This document shows positions 1 to 9,177 of a DNA stretch of 59,158 nucleotides, one piece after another. Position numbers and translations under genes: made by a program. The stretch covers positions 1 through 59,158 of the forward strand of contig PHDB01000016.1 of the NCBI GenBank assembly GCA_002842495.1. The letters run 5' to 3'. This DNA comes from Bacteroidetes bacterium HGW-Bacteroidetes-6. Its GTDB lineage: Bacteria; Bacteroidota; Bacteroidia; Bacteroidales; DTU049. Below the pieces are notes generated by a model. The model saw only the letters and a program-made list of their open reading frames with translations. It did not search any database and had not been told where the DNA came from. How positions within the stretch are numbered: the first letter of the stretch is position 1; the number at the start of each line of letters is the position of its first letter.

Positions 1-151
1 CAAAGCTGCTGACGAAGCGCTTGAATGGCTGCGTTCTGGCAAAAAAGTCCGTGTGAAAGGGTTTCTGAACTACCGTGCATTCGAAGACAAAGACGGTAAC
101 AAACGCAGCATGTTCGAAACCGTTGCAACCGAGTTGACTTCTGTTGCATAG
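1..151 (+). CDS. SSB-like single-stranded DNA-binding protein, C-terminal part
   Basis: The frame beginning at base 2 is open to a TAG at 149-151 and encodes the last 49 residues of a protein cut by the window edge. The run GKKVRVKGFLNYRAFEDKDG followed by NKRSMFETVATEL matches the later strands of the SSB OB-fold, where the family has G-x-V-x-V-x-G-x-L followed by a D-K-x-G-N-K-R turn. SSB coats single-stranded DNA in replication and repair. The protein stops directly after the OB-fold (TSVA) and lacks the flexible linker and acidic DDDIPF-like tip that recruits partner proteins. It is therefore probably a short SSB paralogue. The family is fairly clear; the paralogue assignment is inference. 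A good terminator follows 25 bases after the stop. Confidence 0.7.
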   Translation, partial: KAADEALEWLRSGKKVRVKGFLNYRAFEDKDGNKRSMFETVATELTSVA

Positions 152-175
152 TTGTTGATAGTTTATCATCTTCAA

Positions 176-209
176 GAGGCTGTCTCAAAATCATGAGCAG
201 CCTCTTTTT
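176..209 (+). terminator. Rho-independent terminator of the SSB-like gene
   Basis: GAGGCTG at 176-182 pairs perfectly with CAGCCTC at 198-204. A run of five T follows directly. It lies 25 bases after the stop codon on the same strand. Confidence 0.85.
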
Positions 210-214
210 GTAAG

Positions 215-247
215 CAAAAAAGGCCACCTTTGCAGGCAGCCTTTTTG
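215..247 (-). terminator. Terminator of the first HU gene
   Basis: An A-rich/T-rich inverted repeat (CAAAAAAGGC at 215-224 and GCCTTTTTG at 239-247) lies 20 bases beyond the stop of the minus-strand HU gene. Both arms carry the T-run needed in either direction, so it may also stop leftward transcripts from reaching the SSB-like gene. Confidence 0.7.
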
Positions 248-267
248 TAAAAAAGTAAGTCTGAAAA

Positions 268-540
268 TTACTTAACGCTGGTGGCTAAAGCAGCACCTGC
301 TTTGAATTTAACGACTTTTTTAGCAGCGATTTTGATTTTCTTTCCTGTGCGTGGGTTAACGCCTTCGCGAGCGCTTCTTTTGGCTGTAGAGAAAGAACCA
401 AAACCAACGAGAGAGATTCTGTCACCTTTTTTCAAAGCTTTTCCTGTAACTGTCATGAAAGCATCGAGAGCTTTTTTGGTATCAGCTTTAGTTAATTTGC
501 TGGCAGCTGCCATTGCATCGATCAATTCTGATTTGTTCAT
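268..540 (-). CDS. HU-family DNA-binding protein, copy 1
   Basis: A 90-residue histone-like protein of normal HU length. It opens with MNKSELIDAMA, has the HU signature GFGSFSTAKRSAREGVNPRT (residues 47-66), which forms the base of the DNA-wrapping arm, and ends in a K-rich tail. HU dimers bend and compact DNA with little sequence specificity. A second HU gene lies 292 bases upstream in the same orientation and differs at only three residues (Ser4/Ala, Thr21/Ser, Thr52/Val). Each copy has its own -7 box and terminator, so they are separately transcribed duplicates. IHF is another family reading, but the high identity to a neighbour and the HU-type signature favour HU. Confidence 0.93.
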   Translation of the reverse strand: MNKSELIDAMAAASKLTKADTKKALDAFMTVTGKALKKGDRISLVGFGSFSTAKRSAREGVNPRTGKKIKIAAKKVVKFKAGAALATSVK

Positions 541-567
541 TTTTTTGGGTTTTAAAATTTAATGTTG

Positions 568-575
568 CAAATGTA
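568..575 (-). promoter_or_regulatory. -7 promoter box of HU copy 1
   Basis: On the minus strand this reads TACATTTG, a full match to the Bacteroidota -7 consensus TAnnTTTG, 27 bases before the start codon. No clear TTTG at -33 was seen. Confidence 0.5.
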
Positions 576-780
576 GCACTATAATTTGAATTGACGGTGT
601 TAAATCTCTCGAAAAACGCATTATTGTTGATAAATTCGCAAGTTTTCAACAAAAAACGTATGCTATTGCTTGTTTTTGGAGCTTTTTCGCTTAGAAAAAT
701 GCTGTTTTGCGATTGTTTTTAGAGAATATTTTCCGACAATTAGCTAATAATCATAAATACAAAAAGAAAAGTTTTAATAA

Positions 781-814
781 AAAAGGCCATCCGTCGAACG
801 ACGGACAGCCTTTT
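781..814 (-). terminator. Terminator of the second HU gene
   Basis: AAAAGGC and GCCTTTT enclose an inner perfect stem (TCCGTCG and CGACGGA with a two-base loop), ending 18 bases beyond the stop of the minus-strand HU copy 2. The minus strand finishes in a T-run. Confidence 0.85.
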
Positions 815-832
815 CTTAAGCTTGGCGGTTAA

Positions 833-1105
833 TTACTTAACGCTGGTAGCTAAAGCTGCACCTGCTTTGAATTTAACAACTTTCTTAGCAGCGATTTTGA
901 TTTTCTTTCCTGTACGTGGGTTAACGCCTTCACGAGCGCTTCTCTTTGCAACTGAGAAAGAACCAAATCCAACGAGAGAAATTCTGTCACCTTTTTTCAG
1001 AGCTTTGCCTGTAACGGTCATGAAAGCGTCGAGAGCTTTCTTTGAGTCAGCTTTTGTCAATTTGCTGGCAGCTGCCATAGCGTCAATTAATTCAGCTTTG
1101 TTCAT
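833..1105 (-). CDS. HU-family DNA-binding protein, copy 2
   Basis: A 90-residue HU protein beginning MNKAELIDAMA with the arm signature GFGSFSVAKRSAREGVNPRT, identical to the downstream copy except at residues 4, 21 and 52. At the DNA level the two genes are also very similar, with scattered synonymous changes, which suggests a fairly recent tandem duplication or continuing gene conversion. It has a clear two-part promoter and its own hairpin terminator. The role is nucleoid compaction and DNA bending; whether the two copies are expressed under different conditions cannot be told from sequence. Confidence 0.93.
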   Translation of the reverse strand: MNKAELIDAMAAASKLTKADSKKALDAFMTVTGKALKKGDRISLVGFGSFSVAKRSAREGVNPRTGKKIKIAAKKVVKFKAGAALATSVK

Positions 1106-1146
1106 TTGTCTTGGGTTTAGGTTAATAATTGTGAGTTAACAATCCG

Positions 1147-1176
1147 CAAATATAAGATTGAAAAATGATTTGTCAA
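1147..1176 (-). promoter_or_regulatory. Promoter of HU copy 2
   Basis: On the minus strand: TTG(AC) ending at 1174, 19 bases, then TATATTTG (1154-1147), a full match to TAnnTTTG. This predicts a transcript start near 1140 and a leader of about 35 bases. Confidence 0.7.
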
Positions 1177-1281
1177 TACTTTTTGCCCGAAAAGCGCGAT
1201 TTTGTTGATAAAATGCTTGTTTGGTTAATAACTTTTCGACAAAACACCCATATTTTATAGATAAAACAGGAGCCAAGTCAA

Positions 1282-2238
1282 CTATTCATATTTATTATCT
1301 ATCAATAAATATCCGTAACCCCTTAGAAACTCATCGGTTAACATCGCTCCGCGACCAGACAGTTGGAGTTTATTCACTTTTAACATTCCCGTCCCACATT
1401 TCACATGAATATATGATTTCACATCTGTCTCTATACTCCCAACTTCGCCTGGCAGTTCAGTATCCTCAACAACAATTGCAGAAAGTATTTTAAAGCTGTT
1501 TTCGGTGCCGTCTTTTCCTATCATGGTAGTCCAGGCGCCTGGGTAGGGCGACAAACCCCGGATTTGATTATTAATCTGCTCAGCCGTTTTGTTCCAATCG
1601 ATTCGGGTAGTTTCGCGACTGAGTTTGGGGGCGGGTATAAGTTTTTCAGCAACCGATTCCTGAGTAATAGCCTGAACATTACCGTTGTCGATGGCATCTA
1701 GTGTTTCGAGCAAGAGTTGGCTTCCTGCAATTTTCATGCGATCGTGTAACTCGCCCATATTTTCTTCGGGATCAATGTCGATTACTTGCTGTTTAATAAT
1801 ATTGCCGGTATCGATTTTGTTATTGATAAAGAATGTGGTGAGTCCGGTTTGTTTTTCGCCATTGATAATTGCATGATTGATAGGGGCTGCGCCACGGTAT
1901 TGTGGCAGCAACGATGCATGCAGGTTAATGGTTCCTTTTTCGGGAATGCTCCAAAGCATTTCGGGGAGCATTCGAAAAGCAACAACAACCATCAAATCGG
2001 GCTTAATACCTTTTATTATATTCAGGAATCCGGCATCTTTCAAACTTACAGGTTGAAGAAGAGGAATATCGTGTTTTTCGCAGAATATTTTTACATCGCT
2101 GAATGCTATTTTCCGGCCACGTCCTGCTGGTTTGTCAGGAGCAGTAACAACGGCTTCAACTTCGTGCTTTGAGTTGAGTATGGCTTCTAACGATGGAACC
2201 GCAAATTCAGGCGTTCCCATAAAAACTATTCTGAGCAT
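1282..2238 (-). CDS. fmt: Methionyl-tRNA formyltransferase
   Basis: Transfers a formyl group from 10-formyl-tetrahydrofolate to initiator Met-tRNA in the cytosol. The 318 residues are of normal length. The N-terminal formyltransferase domain starts MLRIVFMGTPEFAVPSLEAI and holds the catalytic triad Asn105, His107 and Asp143, with the family motif SLLPQYRGAAPI at 109-120. The C-terminal tRNA-binding OB-like domain covers roughly 205-318 (LSPYPGAWTT is typical). It starts 11 bases after ribH ends and is the last gene of a TPR-ribH-fmt transcript. def, the usual partner in many bacteria, is not in the window. Confidence 0.97.
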   Translation of the reverse strand: MLRIVFMGTPEFAVPSLEAILNSKHEVEAVVTAPDKPAGRGRKIAFSDVKIFCEKHDIPLLQPVSLKDAGFLNIIKGIKPDLMVVVAFRMLPEMLWSIPEKGTINLHASLLPQYRGAAPINHAIINGEKQTGLTTFFINNKIDTGNIIKQQVIDIDPEENMGELHDRMKIAGSQLLLETLDAIDNGNVQAITQESVAEKLIPAPKLSRETTRIDWNKTAEQINNQIRGLSPYPGAWTTMIGKDGTENSFKILSAIVVEDTELPGEVGSIETDVKSYIHVKCGTGMLKVNKLQLSGRGAMLTDEFLRGYGYLLIDNKYE

Positions 2239-2249
2239 ATGAGTTTGTT

Positions 2250-2738
2250 TTACCGGAGAGACTGGTTTAGGGCTACCATGTTGATAGCGGTGGCAGCAGC
2301 TTCTGTTCCCTTGTTGCCATGTTTTCCACCCGAACGGTCAAGAGCCTGTTGCATAGTGTTGGTGGTTAAAACGCCAAATATTACGGGCATGGCGTGCTTA
2401 ATTCCCACTTGAGCAATTCCATTGGCAACGGCATTGCAGATGAAATCAAAATGACGGGTTTCGCCCTGAATAACACATCCAAGACAAATCACTGCATCGA
2501 ACCGGCGAGTTTGCGCAAGCATTTCGGCAGCAGTTGAAAGCTCAAAACTTCCGGGAACTTCAAATATCTCAATGTTTTGGGTGATAGCTCCATTTTCGAG
2601 TAATGTAGCGATAGCACCGTCGCGCAGAGCAAAGGTCACTTCGCTGTTCCATTGCGAAACAGCAATGGCAAACCGCATTTTTACAGCTGTCTGCAAAACA
2701 TGCCCTACATCCGAGAGATTTTTTTTCTTTTCAATCAT
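2250..2738 (-). CDS. ribH: 6,7-dimethyl-8-ribityllumazine synthase
   Basis: Condenses 5-amino-6-ribitylaminouracil with 3,4-dihydroxy-2-butanone 4-phosphate, the penultimate step of riboflavin synthesis, in a cytosolic icosahedral or pentameric assembly. The 162 residues show the expected blocks: EVPGSFEL (60-67), GETRHFDFI (92-100) with catalytic His96, FGVLTT (121-126), and GGKHGNKG (137-144), the phosphate-binding region. Only two bases separate it from the upstream TPR gene, so the two are translated from one mRNA. No other riboflavin gene is nearby, so the pathway is dispersed in this genome. Flavin supply is relevant to the flavin-rich NQR enzyme encoded at 50485-56340, though no direct link is shown. 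Confidence 0.97.
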   Translation of the reverse strand: MIEKKKNLSDVGHVLQTAVKMRFAIAVSQWNSEVTFALRDGAIATLLENGAITQNIEIFEVPGSFELSTAAEMLAQTRRFDAVICLGCVIQGETRHFDFICNAVANGIAQVGIKHAMPVIFGVLTTNTMQQALDRSGGKHGNKGTEAAATAINMVALNQSLR

Positions 2739-2740
2739 GC

Positions 2741-3439
2741 CTATTGACCGGCATTTTTCATTTCTGTAGCTCTGGCAATATATTTCTTTACCTCGCGGGC
2801 TTCGTATGACTTCCAGTACTTGGTTTTGATTTGCTCATACAGGGCGATGGCTTCATCCCACTGACCCAAAGCTTCATGAACCCATGCAGCACGCATCAGA
2901 TACATTGGCGAAGTAAAAGTGTTTTCCGATTGCTTTGCAGCTTTGATGTAATAATCGAGTGCGTCTTCGGGCTGACCGAGTTCCATGTAAGCATCAGCAA
3001 TAGAGCCAGTAGCCATGGGACCGATAATATCGTCGTTGCCATCGAATTTTTTTAACTCATCAATAGCATCTTCGAACATGGCTTTTTTTAGGTAGATCAT
3101 TCCAACATAATAATGCGAAATGTTTCCGGAGGGAGTTCCGCCGTATTCGTCAATGATATCAAGGAACCCAGGATAAACACCGTCACCGTTCAATGCTAGA
3201 TCAAGCGAATCCATTTCATAATAGTATTGTGCTGTGTAAATCTCATTTGCGGCTTTTTCGATTTTGGGTCCCATAATGAAGCGGTTGTATCCCCAGATTC
3301 CCATGATAATCAAAATAACACCGGCAACAACATAAGAAATGATGTTCTTGTTTTTTTCAATAAACTGTTCAACTTTCGATAATGAAGATGAAATGTTTTC
3401 AAGACGATCATCACCAGTAGGTATATTTTCTTTTGCCAT
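2741..3439 (-). CDS. Membrane-anchored tetratricopeptide repeat protein
   Basis: A 232-residue protein with a short charged cytosolic N-terminus, one membrane segment at about 33-52 (IISYVVAGVILIIMGIWG) and an exported domain of TPR-like helices (for example DAYMELGQPEDALDYYIKAA and ALGQWDEAIALYEQI). This layout recalls YfgM-type single-pass TPR proteins, which help periplasmic folding, but the resemblance is architectural only. It is the first gene of a transcript with ribH and fmt; a TAATTTTG -7 box lies 26 bases before the start. TPR protein is certain; the function is unknown. Confidence 0.85.
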   Translation of the reverse strand: MAKENIPTGDDRLENISSSLSKVEQFIEKNKNIISYVVAGVILIIMGIWGYNRFIMGPKIEKAANEIYTAQYYYEMDSLDLALNGDGVYPGFLDIIDEYGGTPSGNISHYYVGMIYLKKAMFEDAIDELKKFDGNDDIIGPMATGSIADAYMELGQPEDALDYYIKAAKQSENTFTSPMYLMRAAWVHEALGQWDEAIALYEQIKTKYWKSYEAREVKKYIARATEMKNAGQ

Positions 3440-3465
3440 AATTATGAGATTTCAGATTCGAGGTG

Positions 3466-3473
3466 CAAAATTA
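3466..3473 (-). promoter_or_regulatory. -7 box of the TPR-ribH-fmt operon
   Basis: Minus strand reads TAATTTTG, a match to TAnnTTTG. Possible upstream CAA (TTG) triplets lie at 3489 and 3496, with spacings of 15 and 22, so the -33 element is uncertain. Confidence 0.5.
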
Positions 3474-3590
3474 ATGGTTTTTTTGAAACAATAGCCAATT
3501 TTTCAGTACAATATTCAGTCAATCAAAAGACCAACTAAAAATGCACAAACCTGTTTTCAGGAAGTTTTGTTTCAGAGTTATTGATAGAGC

Positions 3591-6149
3591 CTAATCCAGC
3601 GATTTTGGTTCCGATTGGTTTTCGATGGCCGCAGAGGTCATGGTAGTGATTGTTAACTCGTCGTTTTCGTTGAAGAAATCCATCGTTATTTCGCGGGCAA
3701 CATCCTTGTTGTTGTTCTTGATGATTTCTTCGGCCAATGGATCTTCGATGTATTTTTGAATGGCTCGTTTCAGTGGGCGGGCGCCAAAATTGGGATCCCA
3801 GCCTTTTTCTACAATGAAATCACGGGCTTCGGTCGTGAGTTTTAGAGTGATTCCACGCTCTTCGAGACGACGAAAAACGCCTGTAAGCTCAATGTCGATA
3901 ATTTTATGAATCTCGTCGCGCTGCAGATTGTTAAAAATAATTACGTCGTCAATTCTATTCAAAAACTCCGGAGCAAAAGCTTTCTTCAATGCATTTTCGA
4001 GAACACTTTTTGCATAACCTGCTTTTGACGATTCTTTGGAACTGGTGTTGAAGCCTACGCCAGAGCCAAAATCTTTCAACTGGCGTGTTCCAATGTTCGA
4101 CGTCATAATAATAATGGTATTTTTAAAGTCAACTTTGCGTCCGAGGCTGTCAGTAAGCTGACCATCATCAAGTACCTGCAACAAGAGATGAAACACATCG
4201 GGGTGTGCTTTCTCTATCTCGTCGAGTAAAACAACACTGAAAGGTTTGCGGCGCACTTTTTCGGTGAGTTGACCTCCTTCTTCGTAGCCAACATATCCCG
4301 GAGGTGCTCCGATGAGACGCGAAACAGCAAATTTTTCCATGTATTCACTCATGTCAATACGAATAAGCGCATCGTCGGTATCGAACAGATATTTTGAGAG
4401 GATCTTGGCAAGATATGTTTTTCCAACGCCGGTGGGGCCCAGAAATACAAAGCTTCCGATCGGACGGCTTGGGTCTTTTAATCCAACGCGATTCCGACGA
4501 ATGCTTTTGGCTATTTTCTGAAGAGCTTCGGTTTGACCAATCACTTTATCAGCAAGCTCTTCCTCCATTTTCATTAGCCGGTCGCTTTCGTTTTGAGCAA
4601 CACGAGTCACCGGAACGCCGGTCATCATGGCTACTACTTCTGCCACATCTTCTTCGCCCACAGGCTCACGGTGTTTGTCGGCCTCCTCGTCCCATTTCAA
4701 ACGGGCTTTGTCAAGTTTTTCGAGTAGAATTTTTTCACGGTCGCGATGTTTGGCAGCTTCCTCATATTTCTGCATTTTAATGGCAGCCGTTTTATGGGTT
4801 CTGGCATCGTCGATGTCGGCTTCCAAGTCCAAAATGTCCTGAGGGACATTCATGTGTTTTAAGTGAACACGTGCACCGGCTTCGTCAAGAGCATCAATAG
4901 CTTTGTCGGGCAAAGCGCGATCGCTGATATATCGCTCGGTGAGAGCAACACAAGAGTCGATTGCCTCATCGGTGTAGCGAACCAAGTGGTGATCCTCGTA
5001 GCGTTCTTTAATGTTGCGCAAAATTTCGCGTGTTTCTTCGATACTGGTGGCATCAACCAACACTTTCTGGAAACGGCGTTCGAGCGCCCCGTCTTTTTCG
5101 ATATAGTTTCTGTATTCATCCAGTGTTGTAGCGCCAATGCATTGGATTTCGCCACGGGCGAGCGCGGGCTTGAACATATTCGAAGCGTCTAGCGATCCAC
5201 TTGCTCCTCCAGCTCCAACAATGGTGTGTATTTCGTCGATGAATAAAATAACATCATGATTTTTTTCGAGTTCGTTTAGCAAAGCTTTCATGCGCTCTTC
5301 GAACTGACCACGGTATTTTGTGCCTGCAACCAGCGAAGCCAGATCAAGCATCACAATGCGTTTGTTGTGTAATGTCCGGGGAACTTTGCGTGCAGCTATA
5401 CGCAACGCAAGGCCTTCAGCAATAGCCGACTTGCCAACTCCCGGTTCGCCAATAAGGACGGGATTGTTTTTTTTTCGACGGCTCAGAATTTGTGCAATAC
5501 GTTCCAGCTCCTTGTCACGGCCAACAATGGGATCGAGCCTGTTCTCCTCTGCGGCTTTTGTAAGGTCGCGACCAAAATTATCGAGAACAGGTGTTTTCGA
5601 CTTCGATTCAGCTCCTTTTTTCGAAGAGCTGCTGAAACTGCTGCGTTCGTCGGCTTCGTCGTCATCCATGGGCATATCGTCGCGGATACGTTCGGAATAA
5701 TTTTCCTCTTTCCCTGTGATATTACGTATTTCGTTCATGACCGATTCGTGAGTGACATTCTGTCGTTCAAGAAGTAGCGATACATTGTTTTTGCCTTCTT
5801 TCAAAATAGCCAGAAGTAAATGTTCGGTTTCAATCAGGTCGCTTTTCAGATCGCGGGCAAACAAGTAGGTGAGTTTCAAAATTTGCTCAACCTGTCTTAC
5901 CAGAGGAATGTCGCCCTCCGAAACAGGGGTCGATTCGTCGTTTACAGCTGCAGTTTTTTCAATAGCTTTACGTAATTCGCCCAAATTCACTCCAAAATTC
6001 CGGAGAATATGAATGGCCAAACTGTCGCCTTCACGAAGCATGCCCAGAAACAAATGCTCAACGCCTACATAAGGACTATTGAGGCGATGGGCTTCTTCTT
6101 TGCTGAAACCCAGTATATCCATTACCCTTTGAGAAAATTTTGATTCCAT
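3591..6149 (-). CDS. clpC: ATP-dependent Clp protease ATPase subunit ClpC
   Basis: A class I Hsp100 unfoldase of 852 residues that feeds proteins to ClpP in the cytosol. In order: two Clp-N repeats (about 1-145), an acidic/serine linker (to about 185), AAA+ domain 1 with Walker [10 protein letters not shown] near residue 233 and Walker [10 protein letters not shown], a UVR-like middle segment near 455 ([14 protein letters not shown]) that marks ClpC rather than ClpA or ClpB, and AAA+ domain 2 with Walker [10 protein letters not shown] near 570, followed by the C-terminal D2 region. No mecA, mcsA, mcsB or ctsR is adjacent, so regulation differs from Bacillus. It has its own promoter with correct spacing and is divergent from gyrA. 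Confidence 0.96.
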   Translation of the reverse strand: MESKFSQRVMDILGFSKEEAHRLNSPYVGVEHLFLGMLREGDSLAIHILRNFGVNLGELRKAIEKTAAVNDESTPVSEGDIPLVRQVEQILKLTYLFARDLKSDLIETEHLLLAILKEGKNNVSLLLERQNVTHESVMNEIRNITGKEENYSERIRDDMPMDDDEADERSSFSSSSKKGAESKSKTPVLDNFGRDLTKAAEENRLDPIVGRDKELERIAQILSRRKKNNPVLIGEPGVGKSAIAEGLALRIAARKVPRTLHNKRIVMLDLASLVAGTKYRGQFEERMKALLNELEKNHDVILFIDEIHTIVGAGGASGSLDASNMFKPALARGEIQCIGATTLDEYRNYIEKDGALERRFQKVLVDATSIEETREILRNIKERYEDHHLVRYTDEAIDSCVALTERYISDRALPDKAIDALDEAGARVHLKHMNVPQDILDLEADIDDARTHKTAAIKMQKYEEAAKHRDREKILLEKLDKARLKWDEEADKHREPVGEEDVAEVVAMMTGVPVTRVAQNESDRLMKMEEELADKVIGQTEALQKIAKSIRRNRVGLKDPSRPIGSFVFLGPTGVGKTYLAKILSKYLFDTDDALIRIDMSEYMEKFAVSRLIGAPPGYVGYEEGGQLTEKVRRKPFSVVLLDEIEKAHPDVFHLLLQVLDDGQLTDSLGRKVDFKNTIIIMTSNIGTRQLKDFGSGVGFNTSSKESSKAGYAKSVLENALKKAFAPEFLNRIDDVIIFNNLQRDEIHKIIDIELTGVFRRLEERGITLKLTTEARDFIVEKGWDPNFGARPLKRAIQKYIEDPLAEEIIKNNNKDVAREITMDFFNENDELTITTMTSAAIENQSEPKSLD

Positions 6150-6507
6150 AATTATTGATAAGAGTTACTCTAATCGTACTAATTTTGTTCCAAAGGTAGG
6201 TGTTTTGCGAAATTCTGCAAAATTGTCAGGTTAATACTTTTGAACAGTTGGTTGTTATTTTGTTTGAATTTCTGTTTTGAACAATTGACAGAGTGAATCA
6301 GCTTCAGTTCGCATTCTATTGTAGTTAATGATGAAAATTTCAATAAAGGATAAGGCTCGATAGCAAAATTTATAAAATAAACACAAAGCAACTGGTGGTC
6401 ATACTTGTTGACAACTTATTTATTTTGTATGGTATTTTTTAGTAATTTCGCATGCTATTTGTGATAAAACCCATTTGGGTCTAATTGGTTAAAAAAGAGT
6501 TGATTAC
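6150..6507. other. Divergent clpC/gyrA intergenic region
   Basis: This 358-base AT-rich region holds the clpC promoter at its left end. On the gyrA side the best candidate is TAATTTCG (6433-6440) preceded by TTGACA (6408-6413), which is one mismatch from the consensus with a long spacing. No hairpin, repeat or heat-shock operator such as CIRCE was seen. A short minus-strand open frame of 70 codons in this region looks like chance. Confidence 0.6.
6191..6221 (-). promoter_or_regulatory. clpC promoter
   Basis: On the minus strand: TTTG (6221-6218), 19 bases, TACCTTTG (6198-6191). This is a textbook Bacteroidota promoter. The predicted start is near 6184, giving a leader of about 35 bases before clpC. 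Confidence 0.8.
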
Positions 6508-9102
6508 ATGAGTGAAATTGAAAATACCGGCGAAAGAATCGTACGCGTAAACATCGAAGATCAGATGAAATCGGCTTATATCGATTATTCGATGTCGGTC
6601 ATTGTCTCACGTGCCCTTCCCGATGTAAGGGATGGAATGAAACCAGTACATCGTCGTGTGATGTTTGGCATGCACGAACTGGGTGTTTTTTCGAACCGAC
6701 CAACCAAGAAATCTGCCAGGATTGTAGGGGAGGTACTTGGAAAGTATCACCCCCATGGAGATACATCTGTTTACGATGCCATGGTTCGTATGGCCCAGGA
6801 TTGGTCGTTGCGCTATCCCCTTGTCGAAGGACAAGGAAACTTTGGCTCTATTGATGGTGACAGTCCTGCTGCAATGCGATATACCGAGGTCAGACTTCGG
6901 AAAATTGCTGAAGAAATGCTGGCTGATATCGAGAAGGAAACAGTCGATTTTCAACTTAACTTCGACGACTCGCTCGAAGAGCCCAAAGTGTTGCCTGCGA
7001 AGGTTCCCAATCTTCTCTTGAATGGTGCAAGTGGTATTGCTGTTGGTATGGCAACCAATATGCCTCCTCATAACCTCACTGAAGTTGTTGATGGTATTAT
7101 TGCTTATATTGATAACAACGACATCACTATTGATGAGCTGATGAAGTTCATCAAAGCACCCGATTTTCCAACAGGCGGAATCATTTATGGTTACGATGGT
7201 GTTCGCGAAGCCTATCATACAGGTCGTGGACGGATTGTAATGCGTGGAGAAGCTACCGTAGAAGATACTGATAAAAAAACTCAGATACTGATTAAATCAA
7301 TTCCTTATCAGGTCAATAAATCGGAATTGCTTAAGAAAATTGCAGATCTGGTTAACGAGAAAAAAATAGACGGTGTTACTGACCTTCGCGACGAATCGGA
7401 TCGTGATGGAATGCGTATTGTTCTTGACCTTCGTCGCGATGCTGTTCCAAATGTCATTATTAACCTGTTGTACCAGCATTCACCACTGCAGACAGCCTTT
7501 AATGTGAATAATATTGCCTTGGTAAAGGGCCGTCCGATGATGCTGAATCTGAAAGACCTTATTCGCCATTTTGTTGATCATCGCCACGAAGTAGTTACTC
7601 GCCGAACTCAGTTCGAGTTGCGCGAAGCCGAAAAACGTGCACATATTCTCGAAGGATTGCTGATTGCTCTTGACAATATCGACGAAGTAATTGAAATTAT
7701 GCGCTCGAGTAAAATTGTCGATGAAGCCCGGGAACGTTTGATGGAACGTTTTTCGCTCAGCGATTTACAAGCCCGTGCCATTGTTGACATGCGCCTTCGC
7801 AGTCTTATTGGTCTTGAACGCGATAAACTCCGTGCTGAATACGATGAGTTGATGGAACGCATTGCATGGTTGAAAAAAATTCTTGAAGATTTCTCAATGA
7901 GAATGCAAATAATCAAGGATGAGCTGTCGGATATTAGAGCAAGATTTGGCGATGAACCCAAATCGCAAATTGTATATCAGGGCAAAAATTTCCGTATTGA
8001 AGATACCATTGCCAACGACAGTGTTGTAATTACCATTAGTCGTATGGGATACATTAAACGAACGCTTTTATCGGAGTACCGCACTCAAAACCGTGGCGGA
8101 CGAGGATTTAAAGCCAGCAAGGTGCGCGAAGAAGACATTCTCGAGCATCTTTATATTGCGTCAAATCATGACTACCTGCTGTTTTTCACCAAGAAGGGGA
8201 AATTATTTTGGCAACGTGTTTTCGAAATTCCGGAAGGATCGCGCGACAGCAAAGGTCGTCCGATTCAGAATCTGATTGCTATAGAGCAGGACGACCGTAT
8301 CCAGGCGGTTATCAACACACTCGATCTCAGCAATGAGGAATATGTAAAAAGCAATTTTATTATTCTTTGCACCGAATTGGGAGTAATCAAGAAAACGAGT
8401 CTCGAGGCTTACAGCCGACCACGCCAAAATGGGATCAATGCCATTGGAATTCGTGAAGGCGACACACTTATTCAGGCCAGTATGACCAATGGTAAAAACG
8501 AAGTTCTGATTGCTTTACGGTCGGGTCGTGCTATTCGCTTTCCTGAGGAAAAAGTTCGCCCGATGGGTCGTAATGCCAGCGGTGTTCGTGGTGTAACTCT
8601 TGCAGGAAAAGATGACCGCGTGATAGGAATGGTTTGCATCGAAAATAAAGAAGATCAGATTTTGGTTGTTTCCGAAAAAGGCTTTGGAAAACGTTCTGAT
8701 ATCGAAGACTATCGTATTACCAACCGTGGTGGAAAAGGTGTAAAAACAATTAATGTTACCGAAAAAACCGGAAAACTGGTTGCAGCCATGGCTGTAAAAG
8801 ACGGTGATGAGTTGATGATTATCAATGCAAGTGGTATTGCCATTCGTATGTCGGTTACCGATTTGCGTGTTGTTGGTCGTGCCACACAAGGAGTGAAGCT
8901 TATCAATCTTTCTAAAGGTGATAGCATTGCTTCTGTAGCAAAAATTGTTTCGGATTTTGTGGAAAACGAAGAGGAAGTCATCGATGAAAATACAGTTGAG
9001 TATTCAACAGCCTCAATATCTTCGACCGACGAAAATATTATCGCCGATAACGATGATGAAAATATCGAAGAGAAGGAACAGGAGAATAATGATGAAGACT
9101 AG
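6508..9102 (+). CDS. gyrA: DNA gyrase subunit A
   Basis: The breakage-reunion subunit of gyrase, which introduces negative supercoils with GyrB. The 864 residues include the winged-helix catalytic core with active-site Tyr125 in [10 protein letters not shown]. The quinolone-resistance region [17 protein letters not shown] has Thr86 and Asp90 at the positions of E. coli Ser83 and Asp87. A GyrA box QNRGGRG near residue 527 starts the six-bladed DNA-wrapping domain, which identifies gyrase rather than topoisomerase IV. The protein ends in a long acidic tail rich in D, E and N. The gene stands alone, as is common for gyrA. Confidence 0.98.
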   Translation: MSEIENTGERIVRVNIEDQMKSAYIDYSMSVIVSRALPDVRDGMKPVHRRVMFGMHELGVFSNRPTKKSARIVGEVLGKYHPHGDTSVYDAMVRMAQDWSLRYPLVEGQGNFGSIDGDSPAAMRYTEVRLRKIAEEMLADIEKETVDFQLNFDDSLEEPKVLPAKVPNLLLNGASGIAVGMATNMPPHNLTEVVDGIIAYIDNNDITIDELMKFIKAPDFPTGGIIYGYDGVREAYHTGRGRIVMRGEATVEDTDKKTQILIKSIPYQVNKSELLKKIADLVNEKKIDGVTDLRDESDRDGMRIVLDLRRDAVPNVIINLLYQHSPLQTAFNVNNIALVKGRPMMLNLKDLIRHFVDHRHEVVTRRTQFELREAEKRAHILEGLLIALDNIDEVIEIMRSSKIVDEARERLMERFSLSDLQARAIVDMRLRSLIGLERDKLRAEYDELMERIAWLKKILEDFSMRMQIIKDELSDIRARFGDEPKSQIVYQGKNFRIEDTIANDSVVITISRMGYIKRTLLSEYRTQNRGGRGFKASKVREEDILEHLYIASNHDYLLFFTKKGKLFWQRVFEIPEGSRDSKGRPIQNLIAIEQDDRIQAVINTLDLSNEEYVKSNFIILCTELGVIKKTSLEAYSRPRQNGINAIGIREGDTLIQASMTNGKNEVLIALRSGRAIRFPEEKVRPMGRNASGVRGVTLAGKDDRVIGMVCIENKEDQILVVSEKGFGKRSDIEDYRITNRGGKGVKTINVTEKTGKLVAAMAVKDGDELMIINASGIAIRMSVTDLRVVGRATQGVKLINLSKGDSIASVAKIVSDFVENEEEVIDENTVEYSTASISSTDENIIADNDDENIEEKEQENNDED

Positions 9103-9123
9103 CACAATTTTTATGGCAACATC

Positions 9124-9152
9124 TTTGTTTTTTAAAGATAATTGTATTTTTG
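9124..9152 (+). promoter_or_regulatory. Promoter of the secreted TPR gene
   Basis: TTTG (9124-9127), 17 bases, TATTTTTG (9145-9152). The predicted start is near 9159, about 19 bases before the ATG at 9178. Confidence 0.65.
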
Positions 9153-9177
9153 TGGAACCTTTTAAATATATCGTATT

